This document shows, one piece after another, positions 24,894 to 34,546 of a DNA stretch of 64,000 nucleotides; the stretch's first letter is position 1; each line of letters starts with the position of its first letter. A model generated the notes under the pieces. That model ran no database searches. It was not told the DNA's origin and saw only the letters and a list, made by a program, of their open reading frames with translations. The position numbers and the translations under genes were made by a program. This DNA comes from JACRCT01 sp049841135. GTDB lineage: Bacteria; Myxococcota; Myxococcia; Myxococcales; UBA5297. Location: positions 62,001-126,000 of the forward strand of contig JASGHK010000001.1 of NCBI GenBank assembly GCA_049841135.1, given 5' to 3'.

Positions 24894-25841
24894 TCACTGG
24901 AAGGTGAACGGAAGCGCCGGCGGGCTGTCGCAGCTCGAGACGTGAAGCTGCAGGTTGCCGTCGGTGATCTGCACCGGCTCGCCTTCCGCCGTGTCCGTGG
25001 TGCTGACGACCAGCAGATCGCCGGAGGAGTTGAAGACGCGCAGGTAGTAGCGATCGATGAGCGAGCCGAGCGAGGCGCCCTTGCTGCCGGGCTCGTTGTG
25101 GTCCTCGACGCGGGCGAAGAAGCTCACGATGCCGTAGTCGGCCTTGTTGCCGTGGATGCCCTTGAGCGTGCCGGTGCCCCGGAACTCGATGAAGTTGAAC
25201 GGGGTCTTGGGCGAGCTCGAGCCGGGCTCGGGCGGGGGCGTGACGTTGCCGCAGCGGACGACCACGATCTCCCGGCCCTGGAAGTGGAGGTTGATGCCGT
25301 CGCGGGCGACGTGGTTCCAGTTGCCGCCGTCACCGGCCGTGGCGCTGCAGCCCGGGTAGACGTTGCCGCCGAAGGAGTGCTCCGGCTTGCCTGCCTTGAA
25401 GCCCTTCACTGCCAGAGGGAGGCGCAGGAGCGGGTCGATGTAGGCGCCGCCGCCCGTCATCCAGCAGCCGCTGCCGCACGCCGGCCCGTCGAGGATCCAG
25501 TCGAGGATCAGTCCTTCGATGGGAGTGGTGAATTCGGCGGTCGTCCCCGAGAAGAGCTCGCCGCCGTTGATCTGGTACTTCACCGAGGTGATGCCCGGCG
25601 GGAGGTTGCCGATCTCGGCGTCGTAGGTGCCCGGGTCGGGCATCGACAGCTCGTAGGACCCGTCGGCGGCGGTGGTCGCCACGCCCAGCAGCCCGTTGAC
25701 GTTGGTGAAGGTGATGGTGACGCCTGCGAAGGCGGTGCCGTTGGGGCAGGTGACCTTGCCGCGGATGGGGCAAGCCAGCGCGACCGCACTCGCCAGCGTT
25801 ACGACGAGCGCCATCAGGGTTCCGACGAGGACTCTTCTCAT
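24894..25841 (-). CDS. Secreted protein with N-terminal SdrD B-like/CarboxypepD_reg-like domain
   Basis: A 315-residue exported protein. ATG at 25839-25841 follows AGAGAGGTTG. The signal peptide ends near 'AVALACP'. Residues about 25-100 ('GKVTCPNGTAFAGVTITFTNVNG' through 'DGSYELSMPDPGTYDAEI') form a carboxypeptidase-regulatory/SdrD-B-like sandwich. The rest contains 'CGSGCWMTGGGAYI' and a 'GIVSFFARVEDHNEPGSK' segment like that of post-COAP-1/surface proteins of unknown role. No catalytic residues recognised. Confidence 0.7.
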   Translation of the reverse strand: MRRVLVGTLMALVVTLASAVALACPIRGKVTCPNGTAFAGVTITFTNVNGLLGVATTAADGSYELSMPDPGTYDAEIGNLPPGITSVKYQINGGELFSGTTAEFTTPIEGLILDWILDGPACGSGCWMTGGGAYIDPLLRLPLAVKGFKAGKPEHSFGGNVYPGCSATAGDGGNWNHVARDGINLHFQGREIVVVRCGNVTPPPEPGSSSPKTPFNFIEFRGTGTLKGIHGNKADYGIVSFFARVEDHNEPGSKGASLGSLIDRYYLRVFNSSGDLLVVSTTDTAEGEPVQITDGNLQLHVSSCDSPPALPFTFQ

Positions 25842-26027
25842 GAGCTTTTCAACCTCTCTGCACTCCCACCTTCCTGAGCTCCGTTTTCGGTTCAGCGGGC
25901 GGATCTTGGGCACAGGCAAATCGCTGGGCGGCCCGTCGATTGGGCCTCCGCCCCGCTCCAGGAGAGACGACCGAGCAGGCGATGCATCAAACGGCTATCC
26001 TTTTGGGGGTTGTGCGAGGGCCCGGCC

Positions 26028-26702
26028 TTGCTGATCGACTACTTCCTCAGAGGCGGCTGGGTGATGTGGCCCATTCTCGGGGCCTCGATCGTCGCCCTCG
26101 CGGTGGTCCTCAACCGGCTGCTCTACTTCCTGCGCACGCGAGGCGAGCCTGCAGACCTCGTCCGCGAGGTGCTCCGGCTCGTCGACGAGCGACGCCTCGC
26201 CGATGCCCGCACCCGGTGTGCCGCCTCGCGGATCCCCAGCGCCGCCGTGCTCGAGGCTGGGCTCTCGGCGTGGGGGCTCTCGCAAGAAGAAGTGGAGCGG
26301 CGCATGGAGCAGGCCGCCAGCGACCAGATGGCCGCGGCCGAGGCGAGGCTTCCGATGCTGGCTTCGATGGTCGCCGTGTTGCCGATGCTGGGCTTCCTGG
26401 GGACCATCCTGGGCCTCATCGAAGCGTTCGGCGCCTGGGCCGCCGCCGGCGCCAGCGTCTCCATCGAGCAGCTGGCGCATGGCATCGAGGAGGCGATGAT
26501 CACCACCGCCGGTGGCCTCCTGACCTCCATCCCGTACGTGTTGGCCTACAACGCCTTCTCCGCGGCCACGGCGCGCGTTGCGCGCTCGCTCAACTCCGCC
26601 GCCAGCGAGCTCGCCGGACGGCACTGCGCCCGTGATGGTGAGGAGAGCAAGGCGCCAGCGCCGGTGTCGGTCCTCTCGGTCGGAGCCGGGGGAAGCCGAT
26701 GA
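26028..26702 (+). CDS. exbB: MotA/TolQ/ExbB proton-channel family protein
   Basis: A 224-residue ExbB-like inner-membrane protein: TM1 at 'WVMWPILGASIVALAVVLNRLLYFL', TM2 at 'MLASMVAVLPMLGFLGTILGLIEAF' and TM3 at 'EEAMITTAGGLLTSIPYVLAYNAF', with the conserved Pro and small residues of the family. Together with the ExbD gene that overlaps it by ATGA it forms the proton-driven motor that energises TonB; a TonB gene lies just downstream on the other strand. I place the start at TTG 26028 (GCGAGGG upstream, 'MLIDYFLRGG' typical); a TTG at 26010 is also possible. Confidence 0.85.
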   Translation: MLIDYFLRGGWVMWPILGASIVALAVVLNRLLYFLRTRGEPADLVREVLRLVDERRLADARTRCAASRIPSAAVLEAGLSAWGLSQEEVERRMEQAASDQMAAAEARLPMLASMVAVLPMLGFLGTILGLIEAFGAWAAAGASVSIEQLAHGIEEAMITTAGGLLTSIPYVLAYNAFSAATARVARSLNSAASELAGRHCARDGEESKAPAPVSVLSVGAGGSR

Positions 26703-27163
26703 AGGCGGTGATGCCCAAGACGCGTCCGATGCTCGACGCCGGCGGGGTGTCCGCGACCGACATCATCATGAACTTGTTCGTGTTCTTCTTCATCGCCTTC
26801 AGCCTTCTGGCGACCTTCAACAAGAACAAGCACGACGCGCAGAACGAAGAAGAGCAGCAGCGGGAGCGGCAGCAGCAAATCCTCCTGCCTGCGAGCCAGC
26901 GCGAAGCGCCGGTCGTCGCTGGCGACGCGATCATGGTGGAGCTTGATTTGGAGCAGCGGGCGCGGGTCGACGGCAAGCCGCTGAGTGGCCAGAGCGTGAC
27001 GGACGCGGTGAAGGCGGCGCTCGGCCCGCACCGGAAAAACGTCGTGGTTCGGGCTCACAAGGACTTGAGCCTGGGCGCGACGGTGACTCTGATGGATCAG
27101 GTCTGGGCCGCGGGCCCGGAGAGCGTGGCCATCGCCACCCTTCCGGGGCTGGCCCCGCCGTGA
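26699..27163 (+). CDS. exbD: ExbD/TolR-family protein
   Basis: A 154-residue ExbD-like protein with a short cytoplasmic N-terminus, one TM segment carrying the key Asp ('GGVSATDIIMNLFVFFFIAFSLLAT') and a periplasmic domain. After the TM comes an unusual Gln/Glu/Arg-rich stretch ('EEEQQRERQQQI') that may be a coiled coil. 'VVVRAHKDLSLGATVTLMDQ' resembles the periplasmic beta-alpha pattern of ExbD. ATGA overlap with exbB (26699-26702). It should complete the ExbB/ExbD/TonB complex. Confidence 0.85.
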   Translation: MKAVMPKTRPMLDAGGVSATDIIMNLFVFFFIAFSLLATFNKNKHDAQNEEEQQRERQQQILLPASQREAPVVAGDAIMVELDLEQRARVDGKPLSGQSVTDAVKAALGPHRKNVVVRAHKDLSLGATVTLMDQVWAAGPESVAIATLPGLAPP

Positions 27164-27224
27164 ACGTGAAGGCCCTGGCCCGGACACAGGTCCAGGACGA
27201 GCGAATTTCCGAAGAGAGGGCGCG

Positions 27225-28214
27225 ATGAAGCGAGCAATTCTGGCAGTGGTCGCTGGCAGCTTTGCCGTTCACATGACCGCAGCGCGGGCCGAGAAGATGC
27301 CGCTGCCACAGCAGTACGTGGAGCGCCTGAAGGCTCCGGCGACCGACGCGATGCAAGCCGCGGCGGGCTACCTGGCTGGCGCGCAAAAGGACTTCAAGGA
27401 CGTCAAGGCGACCTGGCCATGGGAGGAGAAGGGGGCCCAGGCGGCGCCGAACGCGGCGGGGATCGTCGCCAAGTCGCTCATCGCGGTCTACGTGCGCACC
27501 TCGGATCCGACGGTCAAGGCGGCGGCGGAGGCGTGGGGAAAGGCGAGGCTCGCCGACGTGAGCGCCGCGAGGATGCTCTACGACCCGGACATCGAGGCGC
27601 TGGCGGAGCTGGGCAAGGTCACGGGCGAAGCCGCCTACACCAAGGCGGCGAAGGCGGCGTTCGACCTGCGCCACTCCGGGGCCAACGGCCGGGAGGTCGT
27701 CGAGCGGCTGTTCATGGTGCGAAAGGGGAACGACACGCTGGTGGGGTTCGACGCCGCGCACACCATCCGCGCCGGCATCGCGGTCGGGGAAGTCGGCAAG
27801 GCCCGCGAAGTCGCCCAGGCGCTGGCCGAGACCGAGAAGCGCTGGAACCTCTCCGACAAGTACGGCTTCTACCTGACCAGCCGCGCCGCGGTCCTGGAGG
27901 CCCTGGTGGCGCTCAAGGCCAACCTGCCGCTGGAGGCCTCGCTGCGCTCGCAAATCATCGCTTCGCAGGGCAAGGACGGCACATGGGGCCAGCGCAACAC
28001 CCAGGCGACGGCCTACTCGACCCGCGCGCTCTTCGTCAGCGGCGACGCCAAGTCGCTCGAGGCCGGCAAGCAGGGCCTGCAGTTCCTGCGCACGACCCAG
28101 CTGAAGGCGGGCGGGTGGGGCACCTTCAACGACTACCTGCCAGAGCCGTTCGTCGGCGAGTCGATCTACGAGGTGACGGCCGAAGTGCTGCTGGCGGTGG
28201 CGCGGTCGAGCTGA
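27225..28214 (+). CDS. Secreted alpha/alpha-toroid (prenyltransferase/squalene-oxidase-repeat-like) protein
   Basis: A 329-residue exported protein; ATG at 27225 follows AGAGGGCGCG, and a signal peptide ends near 'MTAARAEK'. The mature part is all-helical with repeats ending in 'GKDGTWGQRNTQATAYSTRALF' and 'LKAGGWGTFNDY', the QxxDGxWG-type turns of prenyltransferase/terpene-cyclase alpha-toroids. The catalytic DxDD motif of cyclases is not seen, so a binding or structural role is more likely. It follows exbB-exbD by 61 bases and probably belongs to their operon; the family often accompanies ExbB/ExbD/TonB genes. Confidence 0.72.
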   Translation: MKRAILAVVAGSFAVHMTAARAEKMPLPQQYVERLKAPATDAMQAAAGYLAGAQKDFKDVKATWPWEEKGAQAAPNAAGIVAKSLIAVYVRTSDPTVKAAAEAWGKARLADVSAARMLYDPDIEALAELGKVTGEAAYTKAAKAAFDLRHSGANGREVVERLFMVRKGNDTLVGFDAAHTIRAGIAVGEVGKAREVAQALAETEKRWNLSDKYGFYLTSRAAVLEALVALKANLPLEASLRSQIIASQGKDGTWGQRNTQATAYSTRALFVSGDAKSLEAGKQGLQFLRTTQLKAGGWGTFNDYLPEPFVGESIYEVTAEVLLAVARSS

Positions 28215-28237
28215 GGCTCCTACGGTCCTGGAAGTTC

Positions 28238-28279
28238 GTGGACCGGGTGGACGGAGTGGACGCTGTCGACGGAGTGGAC
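28238..28279 (+). repeat. Five-unit 9-bp tandem repeat (GTGGACNNN)
   Basis: GTGGAC or GTCGAC recurs with an exact 9-base period at 28238, 28247, 28256, 28265 and 28274, with three variable bases between units. It lies in the gap between two convergent genes once the TonB gene is given its repaired stop (28302). GTCCAC-type arrays are known as intergenic repeats in several GC-rich bacteria; the function is unknown. Confidence 0.8.
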
Positions 28280-28301
28280 GCGCCAAAACCGACCGGGGGC
28301 G

Positions 28302-30102
28302 CTACAGAATCCACGAACGGGGTGCCGAAGCTGACGACGACCTTCATCCAGCCCATCCAGCCGGTGTACGGCTCCGCCAGGCGGATGACCGGTTCGATCT
28401 CGTGGTCGAGCTCGGCGGAGCCCGTCGACCGCTCCATCTTCACGGCACGGACATAGCCGCGGAAGTCGACCTTGAACTTGACGATGGCGACGCCGCGCTC
28501 CCCGGTGCGCTTCACGAGCCCGGGCCCGACCAGGCTCGCGACGTGGTTCACGCGCTCCTGGACCAGGTACCGCAGCTCGGCGCGCCCGGCCACCGATGCC
28601 ATGCCCTCCTCGTCGCCCGAGCCGTCGCCCTCGGGGGCGATGACGATGCGCCCGGCGGCCGGGACGCCCTGCTGATGGCCCTCGACCGTCTCGCTCCCCA
28701 CGAGCTTTCGCTCCGGCGCGGCCACGGTCCGACCTGACTGATCGGCGCGACGCGCTCCTTCTTCGCCGCCCTCGAAGGCCTCGACCTTGAGCCGCTCCTC
28801 GCGCGAGGTGAGCGCGGCGTTCCTGGGCTGTGGGGTGAACTCGCTCGCCATCTGGGCCTTGCGCGACTTCTCGTCGCCGGCGCCCGGAGCCCGGGGCGTG
28901 ACGGCCATCGCCAACGGGACGGGCTGGTTCTGGGGCTTGCCCTCGGCGAGCGGCTTGGGCACGGCGTCGCGTGCTCCCGATTCCTCGCGCTTCTGCTGGA
29001 CCTTGCCTTGGGCGACCCACAGCCCGGACTGGCTCTCGTCGCGGGACGCGGCGGTCGCTTCCTCCTCTTTGCGCTCCTCCGCCGGCGTCTTCTCGTCCTG
29101 GGCGTCCGCCTTCTTCGTCTGAAGCAGGTCCTTCCGGCCCTTCTGCGCCAGCTGTTCCTTGGTCTTGCCAGGGTCGTCCTTGCGCGCGGGGTCGGCCTTG
29201 GTCGTGCGGTCCAGGCGGTCGAACGGCTTGGGCTCAGCCTTCTTCGCGGTGGTCACGACCATCGCCAGGCGCGGGTCTCGCTTCTCGAATGGCGAGCTCG
29301 CCCGCTGCAGGCGCACTTCTTCGGCCTCGGTCGAGTCGGGCTTGAGGGGCTTCTCGATGCCCTTGGCCTGCTCGCGGTCGGGGACCGGTGCCGGCGGGTC
29401 CTCGGCCTTCTCTCGCTGGGCGGCCTGCTCGCTCTTGGCGAGCTCGGCTCCGGGAGGCGGCGGCAGTGGCGAAGAGGAGGGCGTCTCGGGCGAGGGCTGC
29501 GCGAGCGGCATCGCGGCGGCGGCCTGGCTCTCGGCTTGGGCCTGCGCCTCGGCCGCCGAGGGACGCCCGAGATCGGGCTGGTCCCGGCCCGACGAGAGCA
29601 TGCTCGCGAACAGCCCGAAGCCGGGGTCAAGGTCGGGGCGCTGGATGGGAGAGCGCTCTTCGTCGCGCCTGGCCGACCGGAGGTCCGAAGTCTTCGGGTT
29701 TTCGAGCTGATCGGGCTCAAAGGACGGCAGCAGCACCTGCTTGCCGAGCTTGCCTTCCTCGCTCGTGGGCCGTGCGACGCCGGGCATCCCTCCGGTGGCA
29801 CGCGCGTCGTGGTCGGAGAGGCCCGACCCCATCGGGAGGATGACCAGCTTGCGCTGCTCGGCGGGCGCCTCGGGCCGCACCCGCGGGAGCTCGCGCTCGA
29901 GGCGGCGGCTGGCGTCGTTGCGCGCCGGGCGCTCGCGGTTGCCGGCGCGAAGCGGGGTGTCGGAGCGCGGCGGGGCAGGGCTCGCTGGCGTGCGCGAGAG
30001 GCGCTCGATCGCCATTGGCGCGCCGAAGGCCGCAACGGCGGCGCCGTGCAGGAGCACCGAGAGGAGTAGCTCGACCAGACCGCTTTGGGCAGTGCGCGCC
30101 AC
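28302..30102 (-). CDS. tonB: TonB-family energy transducer with very long linker (frameshift near the C-terminus)
   Basis: 600 residues after repair. An N-terminal TM ('VELLLSVLLHGAAVAAFGA') is followed by ~430 residues of charged, low-complexity Pro/Ala/Glu/Lys linker, then a TonB C-terminal domain ('GVAIVKFKVDFRGYVRAVKMERSTG' through 'GWMKVVVSFGTP'). As sequenced, the frame runs on to 28126 through an intergenic tandem repeat and into the convergent gene. Restoring two bases at 28307-28311 (GAATC to GAAGATC on plus) gives an ending '...FGTPFVDLL' and TAG at 28302-28304, which removes the overlap. The linker is much longer than in E. coli TonB (239 residues in total). Confidence 0.8.
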
Positions 30103-30334
30103 GACGGGTGATTGTAACGGCCCGCCCCGGCAGACGCTGAGGCCGCCGGCTTCACGCTGGCCTGCTCATCCGGAGGCACCTCGGCTGCTAAAGATAGGCA
30201 CCCATTTCGTGACATGAGATTGCGGCTCGCCACGGCGACGGAGCGAAGGGCAGGAGGCGCTCCGTGCCTGGGAAGAACCTTGCCCGCCCGGCCCAGAACG
30301 CCTATTCATCCGGCCTCTCATTTCGGAGGCGGTC

Positions 30335-32407
30335 TTGTCGAAGACTCTCGTCACCAGCGCCCTGCCGTACGCCAACGGCCCCATCCACCTCGGCCACCTG
30401 GTCGAGTACCTGCTCACCGACTTCTACGTGCGCTTCATGCGCAGCTGCGGCGAGGACATCGTCTACGTCTGCGCCGACGACACGCACGGCACGCCCATCG
30501 AGATCAAGGCGCAGCAGATGGGCATCAAGCCCGAGGAGCTGGTGGGCAAGATCGGCGAGGAGCACCGGCGCGACTTCGCGGCCTTCGGCGTCCAGTTCGA
30601 CCACTACGACTCGACCAACTCGCCGGAGAACAAGCACTACGCCGAGATGATCTTCGACCGGCTCCAGAAGGCCGGCCACATCATCCAGAAGCCGCTCGAG
30701 CTGACCTACTGCGAGAAGGACAAGCGCTTCCTGCCCGACCGCTACGTGCGCGGCACCTGCCCCAAGTGCGGCGCCACCGACCAGTACGGCGACGTCTGCG
30801 AGAAGTGCGGCGCCACCTACGCCCCGACCGACCTCAAGGAGCCGAAGTGCTCCATCTGCGGCACGCCGCCCATCCGCAAGACGAGCGAGCACTACTTCTT
30901 CAAGCTCGGCAACTTCGGCGAGTACCTCAAGGAGTGGAGCAGCAAGGAAGGCACGCTCGACCCCGCCATCCGCAACAACCTGATGGGCGGCTGGCTCGGC
31001 ACCGGCCTCGCCGACTGGTGCATCAGCCGCGACGGCCCCTACTTCGGCTTCACCATCCCCGGCGAGACCGACAAGTACTTCTACGTCTGGCTCGATGCCC
31101 CCATCGGCTACATCAGCTCGAGCGAGCGGATGCTCAAGGCCCAGGGCAAGACCGGCACCGACCTCGCCCTTTCGACCTGGTGGAGCGAGCAGGCCGACGC
31201 GAAGATCGTCCACTTCATCGGCAAGGACATCCTCAACTTCCACGCCCTCTTCTGGCCGGCGATGCTCAAGGGCGCCGGGCTCAAGCGCCCCGAGCGGCTG
31301 CTCGTCCACGGCATGCTCACCGTCAACGGCGAGAAGATGAGCAAGAGCCGCGGCACCTTCATCACCGCCGAGCAGTACCTGCAGGTCCTCGACCCCAGCT
31401 ACCTGCGCTACTTCTACGCGTCCAACCTGGGCCCCTCGCCTGAGGACATCGACCTGTCGCTCAAGGAGTTCCGGCTCAAGGTCAACGCCGAGCTGGTCAA
31501 CAACCTGGGCAACCTCTGCAACCGGGCGCTCTCCATCCTGGCCACCAAGATGGGCGGCAAGCTCTCCGGCGACCGCAACGCCGCGCTGCTCGACGACGCG
31601 CTCAAGACCGTGCCGATCGTGCGCGCGGCCTACGCCAAGCTGGAGATGCGCCAAGCCATCCGCGCCATCGTCGAGCTGGGCGAGCGGACCAACAAGTTCG
31701 TCCAGGACAGCAAGCCCTGGGAGAAGGTGACGAGCGCGCCGGAGGAGGCCCGCCGCGACCTGTCCACCATCGCCGACATCGCCTACCTGGTGGCGACGAT
31801 GCTCTCGCCCGTGGTTCCGAAGGTCTCCGAGGAGATCTGCAGCCAGCTGGGAGCCAAGCTCCTGTCCTTCAAGGACCTGGAGAAGGCGACCGGCGCGCTC
31901 CTGCCCGCCGATCACACCATCGGCGCGCCCAAGCCCATCATCGGCAGGCTCGACGAGAAGGTCGTCGAGAAGCTGGTCGTGGAGGGCCCGCCTGCCGCTG
32001 AACCCGCCAAGGCCGAGAAGAAGAAGCCGGAAGCCGGTGCCGAGAAGAAGGCCGAGGCGCCCGCTGCCGTTCCGGGGATCGCCAGCTACGACGACTTCTG
32101 CAAGCTCGACCTCCGGGTCGGCAAGATCCTCACCGCCGAGCGCGTGCCGAAGGCCGACAAGCTGCTCAAGCTCTCGGTGGACCTGGGTGAGCCGGAAGGA
32201 CCGCGGACGATCGCCGCTGGCATCGCCGAGGCCTATGCGCCCGAGCAGGTGGTGGGCAAGCGGGTGGTCGTGGTTTCGAACCTCGCCAAGCGGGCGATCC
32301 GCGGCATCGAGTCGAACGGCATGCTGCTGGCGGCCGGCGAGCCGAAGACCGGCCTGACCCTCTGCGAGGTGCCGGGCGAGCTGCCGCCGGGGACGAGGAT
32401 CAAGTGA
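30335..32407 (+). CDS. metG: Methionyl-tRNA synthetase
   Basis: A 690-residue MetRS that charges tRNA-Met. It has the HIGH region 'PYANGPIHLGHLVEY', paired zinc knuckles 'CPKCGATDQYGDVCEKCGA' and 'CSICGTPP' (four Cys pairs as in the two-knuckle type), and 'GEKMSKSRGTF' (KMSKS). An Ala/Lys/Glu-rich linker (about residues 550-585) joins a C-terminal EMAP-II/TRBP111 tRNA-binding domain ('FCKLDLRVGKILTAERVPKADKLLKLSVDLG'). The start is TTG at 30335, with GGAGGCGG upstream and MSKTLVTSALPYANG matching the family start. It overlaps the HEAT gene by GTGA. Confidence 0.97.
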   Translation: MSKTLVTSALPYANGPIHLGHLVEYLLTDFYVRFMRSCGEDIVYVCADDTHGTPIEIKAQQMGIKPEELVGKIGEEHRRDFAAFGVQFDHYDSTNSPENKHYAEMIFDRLQKAGHIIQKPLELTYCEKDKRFLPDRYVRGTCPKCGATDQYGDVCEKCGATYAPTDLKEPKCSICGTPPIRKTSEHYFFKLGNFGEYLKEWSSKEGTLDPAIRNNLMGGWLGTGLADWCISRDGPYFGFTIPGETDKYFYVWLDAPIGYISSSERMLKAQGKTGTDLALSTWWSEQADAKIVHFIGKDILNFHALFWPAMLKGAGLKRPERLLVHGMLTVNGEKMSKSRGTFITAEQYLQVLDPSYLRYFYASNLGPSPEDIDLSLKEFRLKVNAELVNNLGNLCNRALSILATKMGGKLSGDRNAALLDDALKTVPIVRAAYAKLEMRQAIRAIVELGERTNKFVQDSKPWEKVTSAPEEARRDLSTIADIAYLVATMLSPVVPKVSEEICSQLGAKLLSFKDLEKATGALLPADHTIGAPKPIIGRLDEKVVEKLVVEGPPAAEPAKAEKKKPEAGAEKKAEAPAAVPGIASYDDFCKLDLRVGKILTAERVPKADKLLKLSVDLGEPEGPRTIAAGIAEAYAPEQVVGKRVVVVSNLAKRAIRGIESNGMLLAAGEPKTGLTLCEVPGELPPGTRIK

Positions 32408-33394
32408 TCGGCGACCGTCTCGAAGCGCTGGTAGCAGACCTGACGTCGAGCCGCACCGACCGGCGCAACGTCGCGGTGGGCGAGCTGTTCGCGGCGGTGG
32501 AGTCCAAGCAGGAACCGGAGGCGCTGGAGAAGCTGGCGACGCTGGTCGAGCCGCTGGCCGCCTCCAAGGTCTCGTGGGACCGGGCGCTCGCCATCCACCT
32601 CATCGGCGGCGTGCGCGGCGAGCGGGCCCTGCCGCTGCTGGAGAAGTACCTGGCCGATCCGGACTCCGAGGTCCGCTCGGCAGTGGAGGACATCGCCGAG
32701 GACCTGGGCGATGCCGGCAAGCCGCTGCTCAAGAAGCTGGTGAAGGACGAGGACTTCGGCGTCCGCTTCTGGGCCGCGGCCACCCTGAGCGAGACCAACG
32801 ACCCCGAAGGCGTCGAGGTGCTCATCGAGGGCCTGAAGACCGCAGGGACGCGGTTCGAGTCGTTGCAGGGGTTGCGCCGGCTGCAGGAGAAGCGGGGCGA
32901 GGCGGCGGCGCGCAAGGTCCTCGGCAAGTGGTTCCTGGCGCCCATCGACCGCGTGGCGGCGCTCGGGCTGCTGGCCTCGATCGGCGACGCGGAGTCGAAG
33001 CAGCGGCTGGTCGAGGAGATTGGCAAGAAGCGCAGCGACGCTCGCGGGCTGGCGATGCAGATCGCCGGAGAGGCTCAAGCTCGCGGAGGCGGTGCCGGCG
33101 CTGGAGGCGACCTTCGCCGACCGCGAGGACCCGCAGCGCGGCTCAGCGGCGATGGCGTTGGGCGAGATGAAGAACGACAAGGCCCTCTCGCAGCTCGTGA
33201 CGATGCTCGAGGACGAGAGCGCGTCGGCGGACCTGCGAGGGGACGTCGCCTGGGCGCTGCACCTGAACGGCTCGGAGCAGGCGCTCGCGGCGCTGCGCAA
33301 GGCGCTGCCCAGGGCGGCTGAAGACCTGAAGAAGGACGTGCAGCACGCGCTCGAGCAGTCGGAGAAGGAGGCGGGGAGGGCGGCGCAGCCATGA
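32404..33394 (+). CDS. HEAT-repeat protein (one frameshift)
   Basis: 330 residues after repair. GTG start in the GTGA overlap with metG. Helical repeats of HEAT type run throughout, e.g. 'ALPLLEKYLADPDSEVRSAVEDIAEDLG' and 'LKKLVKDEDFGVRFWAAATL'. The frame shifts near 33076-33082 (CAAGCTC); adding two bases (for example CAAGAGCTC) joins 'AMQIAGEAQ' to 'LAEAVPALEATFADREDPQRGSAAMALGE'. Its stop overlaps the tatD start (ATGA, 33391-33394). A protein-binding scaffold role is inferred; the partner is unknown. Confidence 0.78.
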
Positions 33395-34164
33395 GGCTGG
33401 TCGACGCCCACTGCCACCTCGACGACTTCGAGGACCCCCGGCAGCCCATCGAGCGGGCGCTGGCTGCGGGCGTCGTGCACCTCGTCGTCAACGGGCTGTG
33501 GAAGGCGCCGGGAGACTTCGGCCCGGCCCTGAAGATCGGCGGCGAGCATTCCTGCGTCTCGGTCACCGCGGCCATCCACCCCCACGAGTGCGGCCAGGCG
33601 CCGCAGGCCGACTACGACCGTCTCGCGCAGCTGGCGGCCGACCCGCGCATCGTCGCCATCGGCGAGACCGGGCTCGACTTCCACTACAACCACTCGACCC
33701 CCGACCGGCAACGCGAGGTGTTCCGCTGGACCATCGCGCTGGCGCGAAAGGTCCACAAGCCGCTGGTCATCCACATCCGCGAAGCCGACGCCGAGGCCGC
33801 CCGGATCCTCGGCGAGGAGAAGGCGAGCGAGGTCGGCGGGCAGATCCACTGCTTCAGCGGCGACCGCGCCGCGGCCAAGGCCTACCTGGACCTGGGCTTC
33901 CACATCTCCTTCTCCGGCATCGTGACCTTCAAGAACGCCGACGAGCTGCGCGAGGCCGCGCGCCTCACTCCAGCCGACCGCCTCTTGGTCGAGACGGATT
34001 CGCCGTACCTGGCGCCGCTGCCGTATCGCGGCAAGAAGAACGAGCCGGCGTACGTGGTGGAGACGGCGCGCAAGCTCGCGCTCGTCCGCCAGGTCGACCT
34101 CGAGACGCTGGCGGCGACCACCACCGACAACGCCCAGCGCCTCTTCCACCTGCCTCTGACCTGA
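33391..34164 (+). CDS. tatD: TatD-family metal-dependent hydrolase
   Basis: A 257-residue TatD/YcfH-type deoxyribonuclease. Metal ligands are in place: 'DAHCHLDDF' (HxH), 'AIGETGLDFHY' (Glu), 'LVIHIREAD' (His), 'QIHCFSGD' (His) and 'LVETDSPYL' (Asp). The family are 3'-5' exonucleases or general metal hydrolases. It commonly follows metG in bacteria, as here, with the HEAT gene inserted between them. ATGA overlap upstream indicates one operon. Confidence 0.93.
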   Translation: MRLVDAHCHLDDFEDPRQPIERALAAGVVHLVVNGLWKAPGDFGPALKIGGEHSCVSVTAAIHPHECGQAPQADYDRLAQLAADPRIVAIGETGLDFHYNHSTPDRQREVFRWTIALARKVHKPLVIHIREADAEAARILGEEKASEVGGQIHCFSGDRAAAKAYLDLGFHISFSGIVTFKNADELREAARLTPADRLLVETDSPYLAPLPYRGKKNEPAYVVETARKLALVRQVDLETLAATTTDNAQRLFHLPLT

Positions 34165-34171
34165 CCCCGCC

Positions 34172-34546
34172 ATGGTCTCCGCCAAAGCCCTCGCCTCAGC
34201 TGTCGCGACCTCCGTCACCACCTTGGTCCTCGCGACCGCGCTCGCCGGCTGCACCAAGGCCGGCGAGAGCTGCACCACCGACCTCGACTGCGGCGACAAC
34301 GCCGTCTGCGTGGAGATCGAGACGACGGAGAAGAAGGAGAAGGTCAAGCGGTGCCTTCTGACCTGCTCGGTCGATCGCGACTGCACGCTCTCGGGGCGCA
34401 TCGGCAAGAGCTGCCGGCCCATCAACGACCAGGCGAGCGGGCCCGCGGCCATCGAGCCGCGCATCCGCTACGGGCGGCCCAACACCGACACCACCACCCG
34501 CGGCTCCATCCGCGTCTGCCGCGACGAGAAGGACGGCGTCCGATAG
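34172..34546 (+). CDS. Cys-rich lipoprotein
   Basis: A 124-residue protein with a signal peptide and lipobox-like 'TALAGCTK'. The mature part has seven Cys in pairs ('GESCTTDLDCGDNAVC', 'RCLLTCSVDRDC' and 'GKSC...RVC'), a disulfide-rich pattern frequent in myxobacterial surface proteins and similar to the modules in the matrixin gene of this window. Starts at ATG 34172, eight bases after tatD. Function unknown. Confidence 0.75.
   Translation: MVSAKALASAVATSVTTLVLATALAGCTKAGESCTTDLDCGDNAVCVEIETTEKKEKVKRCLLTCSVDRDCTLSGRIGKSCRPINDQASGPAAIEPRIRYGRPNTDTTTRGSIRVCRDEKDGVR

Noticed and set aside
28126..28301. C-terminal Ser/Thr/Pro-rich extension of TonB overlapping the convergent gene
   Set aside because: It runs through an intergenic tandem repeat. 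Repair of the two-base loss at 28307 ends TonB at 28302 with a normal C-terminus.
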